From the NCBI RefSeq assembly GCF_000688655.1, contig NZ_JIBO01000011.1, positions 67,973 through 81,673 of the forward strand: a DNA stretch of 13,701 nt, in the 5' to 3' direction. The stretch comes from Lonsdalea quercina subsp. quercina (GTDB taxonomy: Bacteria > Pseudomonadota > Gammaproteobacteria > Enterobacterales > Enterobacteriaceae). Made by a program: the position numbers and the translations under genes. Positions 6,396 to 13,701 of the stretch are shown here, in pieces (position 1 is the stretch's first letter; every line of letters begins with the position of its first letter). The notes under the pieces were generated by a model that was not told the origin of the DNA, made no database searches, and worked only from the letters and a program-made list of their open reading frames with translations.

Positions 6396-8417
6396 TTATT
6401 CCACCGGCCGGTTCTTCAACAGCTTTCTTACCCAGAATCGGTTCGGATTTATGGCGGCCAGCGTGGCGCCGTCCAGCGGCAACGGTTCCCCATACATCTG
6501 GGCCGCCAGCACTTCCGCCGCCAGAGGAGCGGAACACAGCCCGCGGGAGCCAAGACCGCCGATGATGAACAAATTGGGATGAACCGGGGCTCGGGCTGGA
6601 ACTTGCGCCGCGGCCAACTGCTGTGGCAGCGTCTGGTATTGCGCCAGCGTTTGCTCATAGTCTGGAACGGCGCCGACCAGCGGCAGATGATCGCGCAGCG
6701 CGCTGCGTACGCCGCATCGGGCGTCGCCGTCGGAGACCGCTATCGACGCTGGCCACGACAGCGACGGCAGGCAGTCGATCAGGCGCTGGCGATTCTGCTG
6801 CTGATCCGAATCGCGATACTCGGTGCCTGAGTCTCCGCGGTGATAGCTGGCGCCGATGCAATGCTGCTGGTGACGCGGGCTGATCGGCGTCAGATAACCA
6901 TCGTAGCAGAGCACCTGATTGAGGTGACGCAGTTGGGCGTTGCTGGGCACGTGGCTCACCTGTCCGCGTACAGCGTAGGTGGGCAGATGACGCGTCTGCG
7001 GCCAGTCGCTGAGCTGATGGCCGTTCGCCAGAACGACGGTGGCATGCTGAGCGACGTTTCCGTTGTCCAGCGTCAAACGCCAGCCGCCGTCGGCAGGCGA
7101 GAGTTCAACGACGGTGGTTCCTAAACGGACCTGCATGCCCTGACGGACCGCCAGCGCCAGCGCGGCGGCTGTCAGTTCGGCCGGACATAACCATCCCCCG
7201 GAAGGATAGGTGATGCCGCGATGGAGAATAGGGACGCCGCAGGACTGCGTCAGCGTCTGCGCATTGGCTGCATGCACCAGATCTTCTGGCCATTGCCCCG
7301 CCAGGATACGGTCGATTTTGCGCGCGCTTTTATCGTCAAACGCCAACTGGCTGACGCCGCACCACTGATGTTCATAGTCCACGCCCTGAGCCGTCAGTGC
7401 ATCATAGGTCCGTCGGGCATAGCCGAACGCGCTGGCGAAAAACCGCGACAGCGCATCATGCTTATCGTTGAGTAGCGGATAGAGCGCGCCCTGTCGGTTG
7501 CCGGAAGCGCCTTGCCCCACGTGTTCATCGGCGCAATACAGGGTGACTTTGCTGCCGCGTCGCTGTAGCGCCAGCGCCGTCAGCAGGCTGGCGATACCGC
7601 CGCCGATGATGGCGACTTCCTGCGGCTGCGGGGCGGCAGGGCGGTGATACCACGGCGCGGATTCGGTGAGGGGTATCGCTTCCGGCAGGTCCCCCCTCAG
7701 CATCTCGCGCTTGTGTCCGAATCCTTTGACCTTACCGACGTTGAACCCTGCTTCCTGCAGACCCCGACGAACGAACCCCGCCGCGGTAAACGTAGCGAAG
7801 GTGCCGCCGGGACGGGACAATCTCGCCATCGCGTTGAACAGGTTCGCTGTCCACATATCCGGATTTTTCGACGGCGCGAAACCGTCCAGAAACCAGGCAT
7901 CGACCTGGTGGTTCACGCTGTCATCGAGTAGGGGCAACAGGTCATTGATATCACCGAACCACAGATCGAGCGTGATATGGCCATCCGCCAGTATCAGTCG
8001 GTGGCAGCCAGGGGACATCGTCGGCCATTGTTGTCGCAGTTCGTCGGCGAAAGCGGCCAGCTCGGGCCACTGTGCATGCGCGGCCGCCAAATCGGCCACC
8101 TGCAAGGGAAACTTTTCGAAACTGATGTAATGCAGGCGCTGCAACGTGGCGTCGGGCTGTTGGCGGCGAAAGTCGGCGAACGCTTGCCACAACGTGAGAA
8201 AATTGAGTCCGGTGCCGAATCCGCTTTCCGCCACGGTAAAGGCGGCGCGTGAGGCGTGTGCAAAACGTGCGGGTAACCCATTGCCCTGAAGAAAGACATA
8301 GCGGGTTTCCGCGAGCCCATCCTGGTTGGAAAAATAGACGTCGTCAAACTGTAGCGAAACAGGTGTACCCTGAGCGTTCCAGCTTAGCGAAGCGGTTCGG
8401 ATGGCGGGCGTAATCAC
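6396..8417 (-). CDS. mnmC: bifunctional tRNA mnm5s2U34 oxidoreductase/methyltransferase
   Basis: MnmC completes the wobble uridine modification of tRNAs for Lys, Glu, Gln and others. Its FAD domain turns cmnm5(s2)U34 into nm5(s2)U34, and its SAM domain methylates that to mnm5(s2)U34. The 673 residues are close to the 668 of E. coli. The N-terminal methyltransferase domain shows [11 protein letters not shown] (64-74) and [14 protein letters not shown] (173-186). The C-terminal FAD domain shows the dinucleotide loop [11 protein letters not shown] (269-279), then [15 protein letters not shown] (301-315), and the C-terminal [10 protein letters not shown]. The start is a GTG at 8415-8417. A stop codon lies in frame three codons upstream, so no earlier start exists, and [13 protein letters not shown] aligns in length with the E. 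coli N-terminus. It is divergent from fabB. Confidence 0.96.
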   Translation of the reverse strand: MITPAIRTASLSWNAQGTPVSLQFDDVYFSNQDGLAETRYVFLQGNGLPARFAHASRAAFTVAESGFGTGLNFLTLWQAFADFRRQQPDATLQRLHYISFEKFPLQVADLAAAHAQWPELAAFADELRQQWPTMSPGCHRLILADGHITLDLWFGDINDLLPLLDDSVNHQVDAWFLDGFAPSKNPDMWTANLFNAMARLSRPGGTFATFTAAGFVRRGLQEAGFNVGKVKGFGHKREMLRGDLPEAIPLTESAPWYHRPAAPQPQEVAIIGGGIASLLTALALQRRGSKVTLYCADEHVGQGASGNRQGALYPLLNDKHDALSRFFASAFGYARRTYDALTAQGVDYEHQWCGVSQLAFDDKSARKIDRILAGQWPEDLVHAANAQTLTQSCGVPILHRGITYPSGGWLCPAELTAAALALAVRQGMQVRLGTTVVELSPADGGWRLTLDNGNVAQHATVVLANGHQLSDWPQTRHLPTYAVRGQVSHVPSNAQLRHLNQVLCYDGYLTPISPRHQQHCIGASYHRGDSGTEYRDSDQQQNRQRLIDCLPSLSWPASIAVSDGDARCGVRSALRDHLPLVGAVPDYEQTLAQYQTLPQQLAAAQVPARAPVHPNLFIIGGLGSRGLCSAPLAAEVLAAQMYGEPLPLDGATLAAINPNRFWVRKLLKNRPVE

Positions 8418-8449
8418 GGCAACTCACTCATAATTCAGGTAGTGGCGGA

Positions 8450-8478
8450 AGTTTAACGGTCAGCCCCTTTGTGTGCAA
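8450..8478 (-). promoter_or_regulatory. possible sigma-70 promoter of mnmC
   Basis: On the minus strand TTGCAC (8473-8478) is followed after 17 bp by TAAACT (8450-8455). Only 3 of 6 and 4 of 6 bases match consensus, but the spacing is ideal and the start would fall about 25-30 nt before the mnmC GTG. The -35 box overlaps the TGTGCAAA direct repeat. Confidence 0.3.
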
Positions 8479-8489
8479 ATTTGTGCAAA
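8472..8489 (+). repeat. TGTGCAAA direct repeat in the mnmC/fabB control region
   Basis: TGTGCAAA occurs at 8472-8479 and again at 8482-8489, exactly one helical turn apart, just upstream of the FadR-type site. It may be a protein-binding site or a simple duplication. No known factor is recognised. Confidence 0.5.
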
Positions 8490-8493
8490 GTTA

Positions 8494-8510
8494 GGCAGAT
8501 CGGACTTGTT
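8494..8510 (+). promoter_or_regulatory. probable FadR binding site upstream of fabB
   Basis: GGCAGATCGGACTTGTT is compared with the FadR consensus AACTGGTCNGACNTGTT. Every defined base from TC onward (TCNGACNTGTT) matches; the left six bases match at only two positions. FadR activates fabB in E. coli when fatty acyl-CoA is absent, so a site here is expected. It ends 69 nt before the fabB ATG. Confidence 0.65.
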
Positions 8511-8511
8511 C

Positions 8512-8529
8512 AGCTTACAAGTGTAAGCT
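8512..8529 (+). promoter_or_regulatory. probable FabR operator of fabB
   Basis: AGCTTACAAGTGTAAGCT has perfect 8-bp inverted arms (AGCTTACA and TGTAAGCT) around a 2-bp centre. It resembles the FabR operators of E. coli fabA and fabB (AGCGTACA-type arms). FabR is a TetR-family repressor that senses the balance of unsaturated and saturated acyl chains. The site starts one base after the FadR-type site and overlaps the expected fabB promoter. No clear -35/-10 pair could be fixed between here and the ATG. Confidence 0.75.
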
Positions 8530-8579
8530 AAAGTGCTTCGCAGTATCCTAAATGCTTATACAAACGAATGAGGTATTGA

Positions 8580-9800
8580 ATGAAACGTGCAGTGATTACA
8601 GGTCTTGGGATCGTATCTAGCATCGGTAATAACCAAGAGGAAGTTCTTGCATCTCTGCGTGAGGGACGTTCAGGAATCACCTTTTCTCAAGAGATGAAAG
8701 ATGCTGGCATGCGTAGTCACGTCTGGGGCAATGTTAAACTGGACACGACTGGCCTGATTGACCGTAAGATCGTGCGTTTCATGAATGATGCCGCCATTTA
8801 TGCTTTCCTCTCTATGGAGCAGGCGGTGAAGGATGCGGGGTTGTCCGAAGAGGTTTATCAGAATAACCCGCGTGTAGGTCTGATCGCCGGTTCCGGCGGT
8901 GGTTCTCCACATTACCAGGTGATGGGCGCCGATGCCATGCGCGGCCCGCGCGGCGTGAAAGCCGTCGGTCCCTATGTGGTGACCAAGGCGATGGGTTCCG
9001 GCGTTTCCGCCTGCCTGGCCACACCGTTCAAGATCCACGGCATCAACTACTCCATCAGCTCCGCGTGCGCTACATCCGCACATTGCATCGGCAACGCCGT
9101 TGAGCAGATCCAGATGGGCAAACAGGACATCGTGTTCGCTGGCGGCGGCGAAGAGCTGAGCTGGGAACTGTCCTGTGAGTTTGATGCGATGGGCGCGCTG
9201 TCCACCAAATACAACGACACGCCGGAAAAAGCTTCCCGCACTTATGACGCGAACCGTGATGGTTTCGTTATTGCCGGCGGCGGCGGTATGGTTGTCGTGG
9301 AAGAGCTGGAACACGCGCTGGCGCGCGGCGCGCACATCTATGCCGAAGTCGTGGGCTACGGCGCAACGTCCGATGGCGCAGACATGGTGGCCCCGTCTGG
9401 CGAAGGCGCAGTGCGCTGCATGAAAATCGCCATGCAGGATGTTGAAGGTTCTATCGATTACATCAACACCCACGGGACTTCAACGCCGGTCGGTGATGTG
9501 AAGGAACTGGGCGCGATCCGTGAAGTGTTCGGCAACAACACGCCAGCAATCTCCGCAACGAAAGCGATGACGGGTCATTCACTGGGGGCTGCGGGCGTCC
9601 AGGAAGCGATCTATACGTTGCTGATGCTGGAGCACAACTTCATCGCGCCGAGCATCAACATCGAAACGCTGGATGAGCAGGGCGAAGGGATGAACATCAT
9701 CACCGAACCGACCGAACGTGAGCTGAACACCGTGATGTCTAACGGTTTCGGTTTCGGCGGTACTAATGCCGTGCTGGTTATGAGCAAATACAAGCAGTAA
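8580..9800 (+). CDS. fabB: 3-oxoacyl-[acyl-carrier-protein] synthase I
   Basis: FabB (KAS I) condenses malonyl-ACP with acyl-ACP in fatty acid elongation and is essential for extending cis-3-decenoyl-ACP to unsaturated fatty acids. The 406 residues equal the E. coli length. The catalytic set is present at the same numbers: Cys163 in [10 protein letters not shown], His298 in [11 protein letters not shown], Lys328 in SATKAM and His333 in TGHSLGAAG. The C-terminal [12 protein letters not shown] glycine-rich loop is intact. AGG in TGAGGT (8569-8574) serves as the ribosome-binding site. The gene stands alone: it has its own promoter region with FadR- and FabR-type sites, divergent mnmC upstream, and a strong terminator right after its stop. 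Confidence 0.99.
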   Translation: MKRAVITGLGIVSSIGNNQEEVLASLREGRSGITFSQEMKDAGMRSHVWGNVKLDTTGLIDRKIVRFMNDAAIYAFLSMEQAVKDAGLSEEVYQNNPRVGLIAGSGGGSPHYQVMGADAMRGPRGVKAVGPYVVTKAMGSGVSACLATPFKIHGINYSISSACATSAHCIGNAVEQIQMGKQDIVFAGGGEELSWELSCEFDAMGALSTKYNDTPEKASRTYDANRDGFVIAGGGGMVVVEELEHALARGAHIYAEVVGYGATSDGADMVAPSGEGAVRCMKIAMQDVEGSIDYINTHGTSTPVGDVKELGAIREVFGNNTPAISATKAMTGHSLGAAGVQEAIYTLLMLEHNFIAPSINIETLDEQGEGMNIITEPTERELNTVMSNGFGFGGTNAVLVMSKYKQ

Positions 9801-9810
9801 GCGTTATACG

Positions 9811-9843
9811 ACAACCGGGGCGTTCAGCCCCGGTTGTTTTTTT
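9811..9843 (+). terminator. intrinsic terminator of fabB
   Basis: ACAACCGGGGC (9811-9821) and GCCCCGGTTGT (9827-9837) form an 11-bp perfect GC-rich stem with a GTTCA loop, and the T-run continues to 9843. It begins 10 bp after the fabB stop. The T-run faces right only, so it is not a good terminator for the convergent flk. Confidence 0.95.
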
Positions 9844-9894
9844 CTCGCCTGATTGACGCATCTCCCCTCTTTTTTTGCGCTAACCGCTTCGGGA

Positions 9895-11013
9895 TTAGAG
9901 CAGTATCCACAGCAAAACGATCACACACAGCGCGCATAAAATTAGTACGCCGCGCGGACGGCTGAATAGCGGCCGCAGTTGAGGGGGGAGGGCGGAGATA
10001 AAGGGGCCGTAGATGGGAACCGGCGCAGGCGTCGATCCTGCCGTTGCCGCCTCTTTTTCCTGTATCTGCTGTAGGCGTTTGCTATAGAGGAATGTGACGA
10101 CATCGGCAATCTGCACTGGCGTCAATGGGGTCTGCATCCCGGCGTTAAAGCGAGACTGCGCGTAATCCTGCACCATTTGTTGTTCCTCGGCATCCATCGG
10201 CTGCTTGAGCGCCGGCTGCAACGCCGCCAGGGTAGGCGACGTATGATTCTGCATCATGGCGACCTGCGTTTGCAGCAGTTGGCTCAGCAGCGGGAAGTTT
10301 TTGGCGGGAATGGCGTCCTGGGGTTTCAGCCCCTGAATATCCATCAGTGCCAGCAGCACCTTGGCGGGCGATTCGCCGGTGAGCGTCGTCAGCCGGGTGA
10401 TCAATTGATTCAGGCTGTTTTGCTCCGCGGGTAGCAGGCGACGGTCCAGCGGGGCGCTGGTTTGCGGCAGCGCGCCGGGCTGTGGCTCGGTGGACGAAGG
10501 CTGCGCGGACGGCGGAAACGCGCCGGGCGGCGACGATGGGCTTGGTTGGGGCAACTGGCCGTTTTGCAACAGCGAGACAACCTGCTGTAGCTGATTGCCA
10601 CTCAATGAACTCAGCACGGTGTGGCCGAACTGTTGGCGTATAAAGTCGCTCACTGCCTGACGGTTATTGCCTTGCGACAGTAGTTCGGTGAGCTGCTGCA
10701 ACAGTTGGCGGGTGCCTAAGGTATTCTGCACGGAGGTCAGCCGGGTTTGCAGCGCCTGTTCTGCGGCAGGGAAATGACCTGACAAAATTTCGGCGCCGCT
10801 TTTCAAACCGATGTCGTGACGCATACCGGCCCAGATTTCAGCCGACTTGAGCGAACTTAACGACATGATCTTCGTGATAAGCCGCTCCAGCGATGTGCGC
10901 TGCGCGGGCGTCAATGGTGCGTCTTCGCGCGCCGTTCCGCCGGTTTTCAGCGGCGTAGAATCAATGTTGCGGTCGCCGGGCAAAGACGTGCCGGGGCTGT
11001 TCACGGGCTGCAT
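9895..11013 (-). CDS. flk: flagellar assembly checkpoint protein Flk
   Basis: Flk (RflH in Salmonella) is a membrane-anchored protein that keeps the flagellar type III export apparatus from releasing or switching substrates before the P and L rings are built. Here it is 372 residues, longer than the 331 I recall for E. coli. The location between fabB and pdxB, the single C-terminal membrane anchor (about 355-372, GVLILCALCVIVLLWILL) and the mostly polar, glutamine-rich cytoplasmic part fit Flk. Two related modules are visible: 34-155 beginning LTPAQRTSLERLITKI, and 193-316 beginning LLPAEQNSLNQLITRL. They are joined by a Pro/Ser-rich linker (about 156-190). AAGGA lies 8 nt before the ATG. Its presence suggests flagella, whose other genes are not in this window. 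Confidence 0.88.
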   Translation of the reverse strand: MQPVNSPGTSLPGDRNIDSTPLKTGGTAREDAPLTPAQRTSLERLITKIMSLSSLKSAEIWAGMRHDIGLKSGAEILSGHFPAAEQALQTRLTSVQNTLGTRQLLQQLTELLSQGNNRQAVSDFIRQQFGHTVLSSLSGNQLQQVVSLLQNGQLPQPSPSSPPGAFPPSAQPSSTEPQPGALPQTSAPLDRRLLPAEQNSLNQLITRLTTLTGESPAKVLLALMDIQGLKPQDAIPAKNFPLLSQLLQTQVAMMQNHTSPTLAALQPALKQPMDAEEQQMVQDYAQSRFNAGMQTPLTPVQIADVVTFLYSKRLQQIQEKEAATAGSTPAPVPIYGPFISALPPQLRPLFSRPRGVLILCALCVIVLLWILL

Positions 11014-11259
11014 AACACGATCCTTACCGTGCGGTTTCTGTTCGAAGTGGGATAACAGAAAGAATAGTTGAACGTTATGATAACAACCCGGATCCGTAAC
11101 GGGTAGTCGGGTAGGGCGTTTGACGCAAAATTTCTGTCATACGGTGCGGCAAGTCGGGCGATTCGCCAGTGTTCCCTATCGCCGGTTTGTGGCAGAATAA
11201 CGCCCCTGTTTTCGCCGCTGCCGTGCGCTCTACGACATACGCCTTTCAGGAAACGTAAC
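11014..11259. promoter_or_regulatory. divergent flk/pdxB control region
   Basis: The 246 bp between flk (leftward) and pdxB (rightward) must carry both promoters. I find only weak candidates: TTGACG at 11120-11125 without a good -10, and CAGAAT at 11193-11198 without a good -35. A near-palindrome GTTATGATAAC lies about 60 bp upstream of the flk start. A GGGTAG direct repeat with an 8-bp period lies at about 11101-11114. No regulator site is recognised and no open frame looks real. Confidence 0.4.
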
Positions 11260-12396
11260 GTGAAAATCCTTGTTGATGAAAATATGCCTTATGCCCGCGA
11301 GCTGTTCAGCCGCCTGGGCGACGTCACTACCGTACCGGGACGACCGCTGCCGCAGGATGCGTTGAAGGATGCCGATGCGCTGATGGTGCGTTCGGTCACC
11401 AAGGTCAATGCAGACTTATTGACGGGAAAATCGGTGAAGTTCGTCGGTTCGGCGACGGCGGGCACCGACCATGTCGACGAACCCTTTTTGCAGCAGGCCG
11501 GCATTGCTTTCTCTGCCGCGCCGGGTTGTAACGCCATCGCCGTGGTTGAGTATGTTTTTTCAGCACTGCTGGGATTGGCTGAGCGTGATGGCTTCCAGTT
11601 GCGCGATCGCACCGTCGGCATTATCGGCGTGGGCAACGTGGGTTCGCGCCTCAATGCCAGGCTAAAGGCCTGGGGCGTCCGTACGTTGTTGTGCGATCCC
11701 CCGCGCGCAGAACGCGGCGATAAGGAAAATTTTCTTTCGTTGGAAGAGGTCGCGGCGCAGGCCGACGTGCTGACGTTTCACACGCCGTTGTATAAAGACG
11801 GCCCCTACAAGACCTATCACAGCGTGGATGCGGATTTGCTGGATTCGCTGGCCGAAGGCGCGATACTGATCAACGCCTGCCGTGGGCCGGTGGTCGACAA
11901 CGTAGCTTTGCTTGAGGCGTTGCAGCACGGTAAATCTCTCAGCGTGATACTGGATGTCTGGGAGCCGGAACCCGAGCTATCGACGGCGCTGCTGGACCGG
12001 GTGGATATCGGCACGTCGCACATCGCCGGTTATACGCTGGAAGGCAAAGCGCGTGGTACAACGCAGGTCTTTGAAGCCTGGAGCCGCTTTATCGGTCGGC
12101 CGCAGCAGGTGGCGCTGTCGTCGCTACTACCTACGCCTGAGGTGACTTCCGTCAGTCTGACTCAACCGCTGGATGAATCGCTGCTCAAACGCCTGATTCA
12201 TCTGGTTTACGACGTGCGTCGCGATGATGCGATGCTGCGAGGCGTCGCCCACATGAGCGGTGGGTTCGATCGACTGCGTAAAACCTACCAGGAGCGCCGA
12301 GAATGGTCGTCACTTCAGGTGGTTTGTGCCGATCGCGAGAGCGCAGAGCTGTTGAACCAACTGGGCTTCAGCGCCGTCTTTCAGGGCGATAACTGA
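11260..12396 (+). CDS. pdxB: erythronate-4-phosphate dehydrogenase
   Basis: PdxB oxidises 4-phospho-D-erythronate to 2-oxo-3-hydroxy-4-phosphobutanoate, the second step of the DXP-dependent pyridoxal 5'-phosphate pathway. It has 378 residues, the E. coli length. It belongs to the D-2-hydroxyacid dehydrogenase family: the NAD-binding loop [12 protein letters not shown] is at 120-131, and the catalytic residues Arg208 (NACRGP), Glu237 ([10 protein letters not shown]) and His254 (GTSHIAGYT) are in place. The C-terminal PdxB-specific dimerisation domain follows from about 285. The start codon is GTG (11260-11262), with AGGA 8 nt upstream; [12 protein letters not shown] agrees with known PdxB N-termini. 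usg begins 88 bp downstream. Confidence 0.98.
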   Translation: MKILVDENMPYARELFSRLGDVTTVPGRPLPQDALKDADALMVRSVTKVNADLLTGKSVKFVGSATAGTDHVDEPFLQQAGIAFSAAPGCNAIAVVEYVFSALLGLAERDGFQLRDRTVGIIGVGNVGSRLNARLKAWGVRTLLCDPPRAERGDKENFLSLEEVAAQADVLTFHTPLYKDGPYKTYHSVDADLLDSLAEGAILINACRGPVVDNVALLEALQHGKSLSVILDVWEPEPELSTALLDRVDIGTSHIAGYTLEGKARGTTQVFEAWSRFIGRPQQVALSSLLPTPEVTSVSLTQPLDESLLKRLIHLVYDVRRDDAMLRGVAHMSGGFDRLRKTYQERREWSSLQVVCADRESAELLNQLGFSAVFQGDN

Positions 12397-12426
12397 TCGT
12401 TTTATTCGTTAATAATCCTTTTTTGT

Positions 12427-12450
12427 CCAGGCGATGTCGCTGTCGCCTGG
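12427..12450 (+). other. hairpin between pdxB and usg
   Basis: CCAGGCGA (12427-12434) and TCGCCTGG (12443-12450) form a perfect 8-bp stem with an 8-nt loop, 30 bp after the pdxB stop and 34 bp before the usg start. The T-run (CCTTTTTTG) lies before the stem, not after, so it is not a normal terminator. It may act as a pause, an mRNA processing site or a 3'-end barrier within the pdxB-usg-truA unit. Confidence 0.45.
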
Positions 12451-12484
12451 CCTGTGTTATGAAAAATTTGGGGAGAAGAACCAA

Positions 12485-13495
12485 ATGACCAATGGCTGGA
12501 ATATAGCGCTGCTGGGCGCAACCGGCGCCGTCGGCACCGCGTTGCTGGAGCTATTGCAGGAACGTGAATTTCCAGTGGGAGAGATCTATCCGCTGGCGAG
12601 CGAGCATAGCGCAGGGGAGACCCTTCGTTTCAATGGTCGCTCTTGTCTGGTGACGGATGCGGCGGAGTTTGACTGGTCGCAGGCGCAGTTGGCCTTTTTC
12701 GTCGCGGGCGCCGAGGCCAGCGCCCGCTATGCGGACGAGGCGGGTAACTCGGGCTGCCTGGTTATCGACAGCAGCGGGTTGTTTGCGCAGGAGCCGGATG
12801 TCCCTCTGGTTGTTCCGGGCGTGAATTCCCACGTGCTGGCTGATTATCGCAATCGCAATCTCGTTGCCGTGGCGGATAGCCTGACCAGCCAGCTGCTGAA
12901 AGCGGTGAAGCCGTTGACGGAACAGGCCGGACTTTCCCGCCTGCACGTCACCAGTCTGCTGTCGGTTTCTGCGCGTGGTAAAGCGGCGGTTGACGATCTG
13001 GCGGGACAAAGCGCTCGTCTGCTGAATGGCATGCCGCCGGAAGCCGGGATGTTCCCGAAACAGCTGGCGTTCAACCTGCTGCCGCTGCTGCCGGATAGCG
13101 AAGGCAGCGTCATGCAGGAGCGTCGACTGGTCGAACAGGTGCGTAAAGTCCTGCAAGATGACGGTCTGCCGATTGCGGTCAACTGTGTTCAGTCGCCGGT
13201 CTTCTACGGCCATGCGCAGGTGGTGCATATGGAAGGCATGCGTCCGCTCTCCGCCGAGGAAGCCCGCGAGGAGCTGCTGCAGTCGGATGACGTCGCCATC
13301 AGCGATGACGACGATTACCCGACGCAGGTCGATGATGCGTCCGGAAACGGACAGTTGAGCGTGGGCTGCCTGCGCAACGATTACGGCATCCCGGAGCTGC
13401 TGCAGTTCTGGTCTGTGGCGGATAACGTTCGCTTCGGCGGCGCGTTGATGGCTGTTGAAACGGCCGAACTCCTGATTGAGGAGCATCTGGGGTAA
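12485..13495 (+). CDS. usg: Usg, aspartate-semialdehyde dehydrogenase-like protein of unknown function
   Basis: Usg (upstream gene of truA) is a homologue of aspartate-semialdehyde dehydrogenase with no proven reaction. The 336-residue protein shows the NADP-binding loop [16 protein letters not shown] (9-24), [19 protein letters not shown], and the long C-terminal block [24 protein letters not shown]. The catalytic cysteine of the dehydrogenases, normally in an NCS-type motif, is replaced here by VADSLTSQL (D131-S132-L133), as I recall in E. coli Usg (PDSLTSQL). It is thus probably not an active dehydrogenase. I chose ATG 12485 (MTNGWNIA) over an upstream in-frame ATG at 12434. The start agrees with the family, GGGGAG (12470-12475) lies 9 nt before it, and 12434 falls inside the hairpin. 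truA starts 2 bp after the stop. Confidence 0.95.
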   Translation: MTNGWNIALLGATGAVGTALLELLQEREFPVGEIYPLASEHSAGETLRFNGRSCLVTDAAEFDWSQAQLAFFVAGAEASARYADEAGNSGCLVIDSSGLFAQEPDVPLVVPGVNSHVLADYRNRNLVAVADSLTSQLLKAVKPLTEQAGLSRLHVTSLLSVSARGKAAVDDLAGQSARLLNGMPPEAGMFPKQLAFNLLPLLPDSEGSVMQERRLVEQVRKVLQDDGLPIAVNCVQSPVFYGHAQVVHMEGMRPLSAEEAREELLQSDDVAISDDDDYPTQVDDASGNGQLSVGCLRNDYGIPELLQFWSVADNVRFGGALMAVETAELLIEEHLG

Positions 13496-13497
13496 TC

Positions 13498-13701
13498 ATG
13501 ACAGCGTTGCAGGTTGCGGAAGACGTGGCGCCGCTGAAAATTGCCCTGGGAATTGAATATGACGGCAGTCGTTATTATGGCTACCAGCGTCAGGCGGAGG
13601 TGGATAGCGTCCAGCAGTGTCTGGAAACGGCGCTGTCTCAGGTCGCGGATGAGCCGATTACCGTGTTCTGTGCGGGGCGCACCGATGCGGGGGTGCATGC
13701 C
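13498..13701 (+). CDS. truA: tRNA pseudouridine synthase I, 3' truncated by the window
   Basis: TruA makes pseudouridine at positions 38, 39 and 40 of the tRNA anticodon arm. The first 68 codons are present, of a protein of about 265-270 residues. [19 protein letters not shown] (14-32) and the catalytic motif [11 protein letters not shown] with Asp63 identify it; this aspartate is the nucleophile (Asp60 in E. coli). The ATG follows the usg stop by 2 bp, and GGGG (13489-13492) inside the end of usg is the nearest ribosome-binding sequence, so translation is probably coupled. The tryptophan usual in the Y-G-W-Q motif is tyrosine here. Confidence 0.96.
   Translation, partial: MTALQVAEDVAPLKIALGIEYDGSRYYGYQRQAEVDSVQQCLETALSQVADEPITVFCAGRTDAGVHA

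Noticed and set aside
6383..6408. Inverted repeat GCCGGTG/CACCGGC over the mnmC stop codon as a terminator
   Set aside because: The stem is only 7 bp with a 12-nt loop, and no T-run follows on the minus strand.
8670..9473. A 267-codon open frame antisense to fabB
   Set aside because: It lies wholly inside fabB, whose catalytic residues and length are perfect. The antisense product has low complexity typical of GC-rich shadow frames, with no motif or ribosome-binding site of note.
9865..9897. CTAA/TTAG imperfect hairpin at the end of flk as its terminator
   Set aside because: The stem is short and bulged, and on the minus strand it is followed by A residues rather than T residues.
12551..13486. 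A 311-codon open frame antisense to usg
   Set aside because: Usg is clearly conserved on the plus strand. The opposite frame gives Arg/Gln/His-rich sequence without recognisable domains.

Overview
This window is core chromosome of a flagellated enteric gammaproteobacterium (order Enterobacterales). The gene order prmB-aroC-mepA-yfcA-epmC-yfcL / mnmC / fabB / flk / pdxB-usg-truA is, from memory, the order around 52 min of the E. coli K-12 map, read from the opposite side. Protein lengths and active-site residue numbers match the E. coli proteins almost exactly (AroC 361, FabB 406 and PdxB 378 residues). Sequence divergence and the fairly high GC by eye fit a relative outside Escherichia/Salmonella, such as the Pectobacteriaceae (Dickeya, Brenneria, Pectobacterium), but the genus cannot be fixed by reading alone.

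Layout. 1-4230 (+): a compact run of six genes, namely prmB (5' truncated by the window), aroC, mepA, yfcA, epmC and yfcL. Gaps are 70, 7, 6, -4 and 38 bp. 4283-6319 (-): an AraC-family regulator followed by azlC and azlD, a predicted branched-chain amino acid exporter pair. These three genes sit between yfcL and mnmC, which I recall as adjacent and convergent in E. coli, so this is the accessory part of the window. 6396-8417 (-): mnmC. 8418-8579: a divergent control region with recognisable FadR- and FabR-type sites in front of fabB. 8580-9800 (+): fabB, with a strong intrinsic terminator. 9895-11013 (-): flk. 11260 to the end (+): pdxB, usg and the first 68 codons of truA.

How the genes fit together. 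Most are housekeeping. prmB, epmC, mnmC and truA modify the translation apparatus (ribosomal protein L3, EF-P, tRNA wobble uridine, tRNA pseudouridine). aroC closes the shikimate pathway, pdxB feeds pyridoxal phosphate synthesis, fabB drives unsaturated fatty acid synthesis, mepA trims peptidoglycan, and flk checks flagellar assembly. Neighbouring genes seem to share transcription units rather than pathways.

The observation I rate highest is a pair of matching 19-bp sites (15 of 19 identical), one upstream of azlC and one upstream of the araC-type gene. Each contains two CAAT-type half-sites exactly 10 bp apart. They look like the operator of the local AraC-family regulator, placed for activation at azlC and for autorepression at its own gene. 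I also see an ungapped internal duplication in Flk, a 10-bp-period direct repeat in the mnmC/fabB control region, and a Usg protein lacking the catalytic cysteine of its dehydrogenase family. I see no mobile element, CRISPR array, tRNA or rRNA, and nothing that amounts to a wholly new system.
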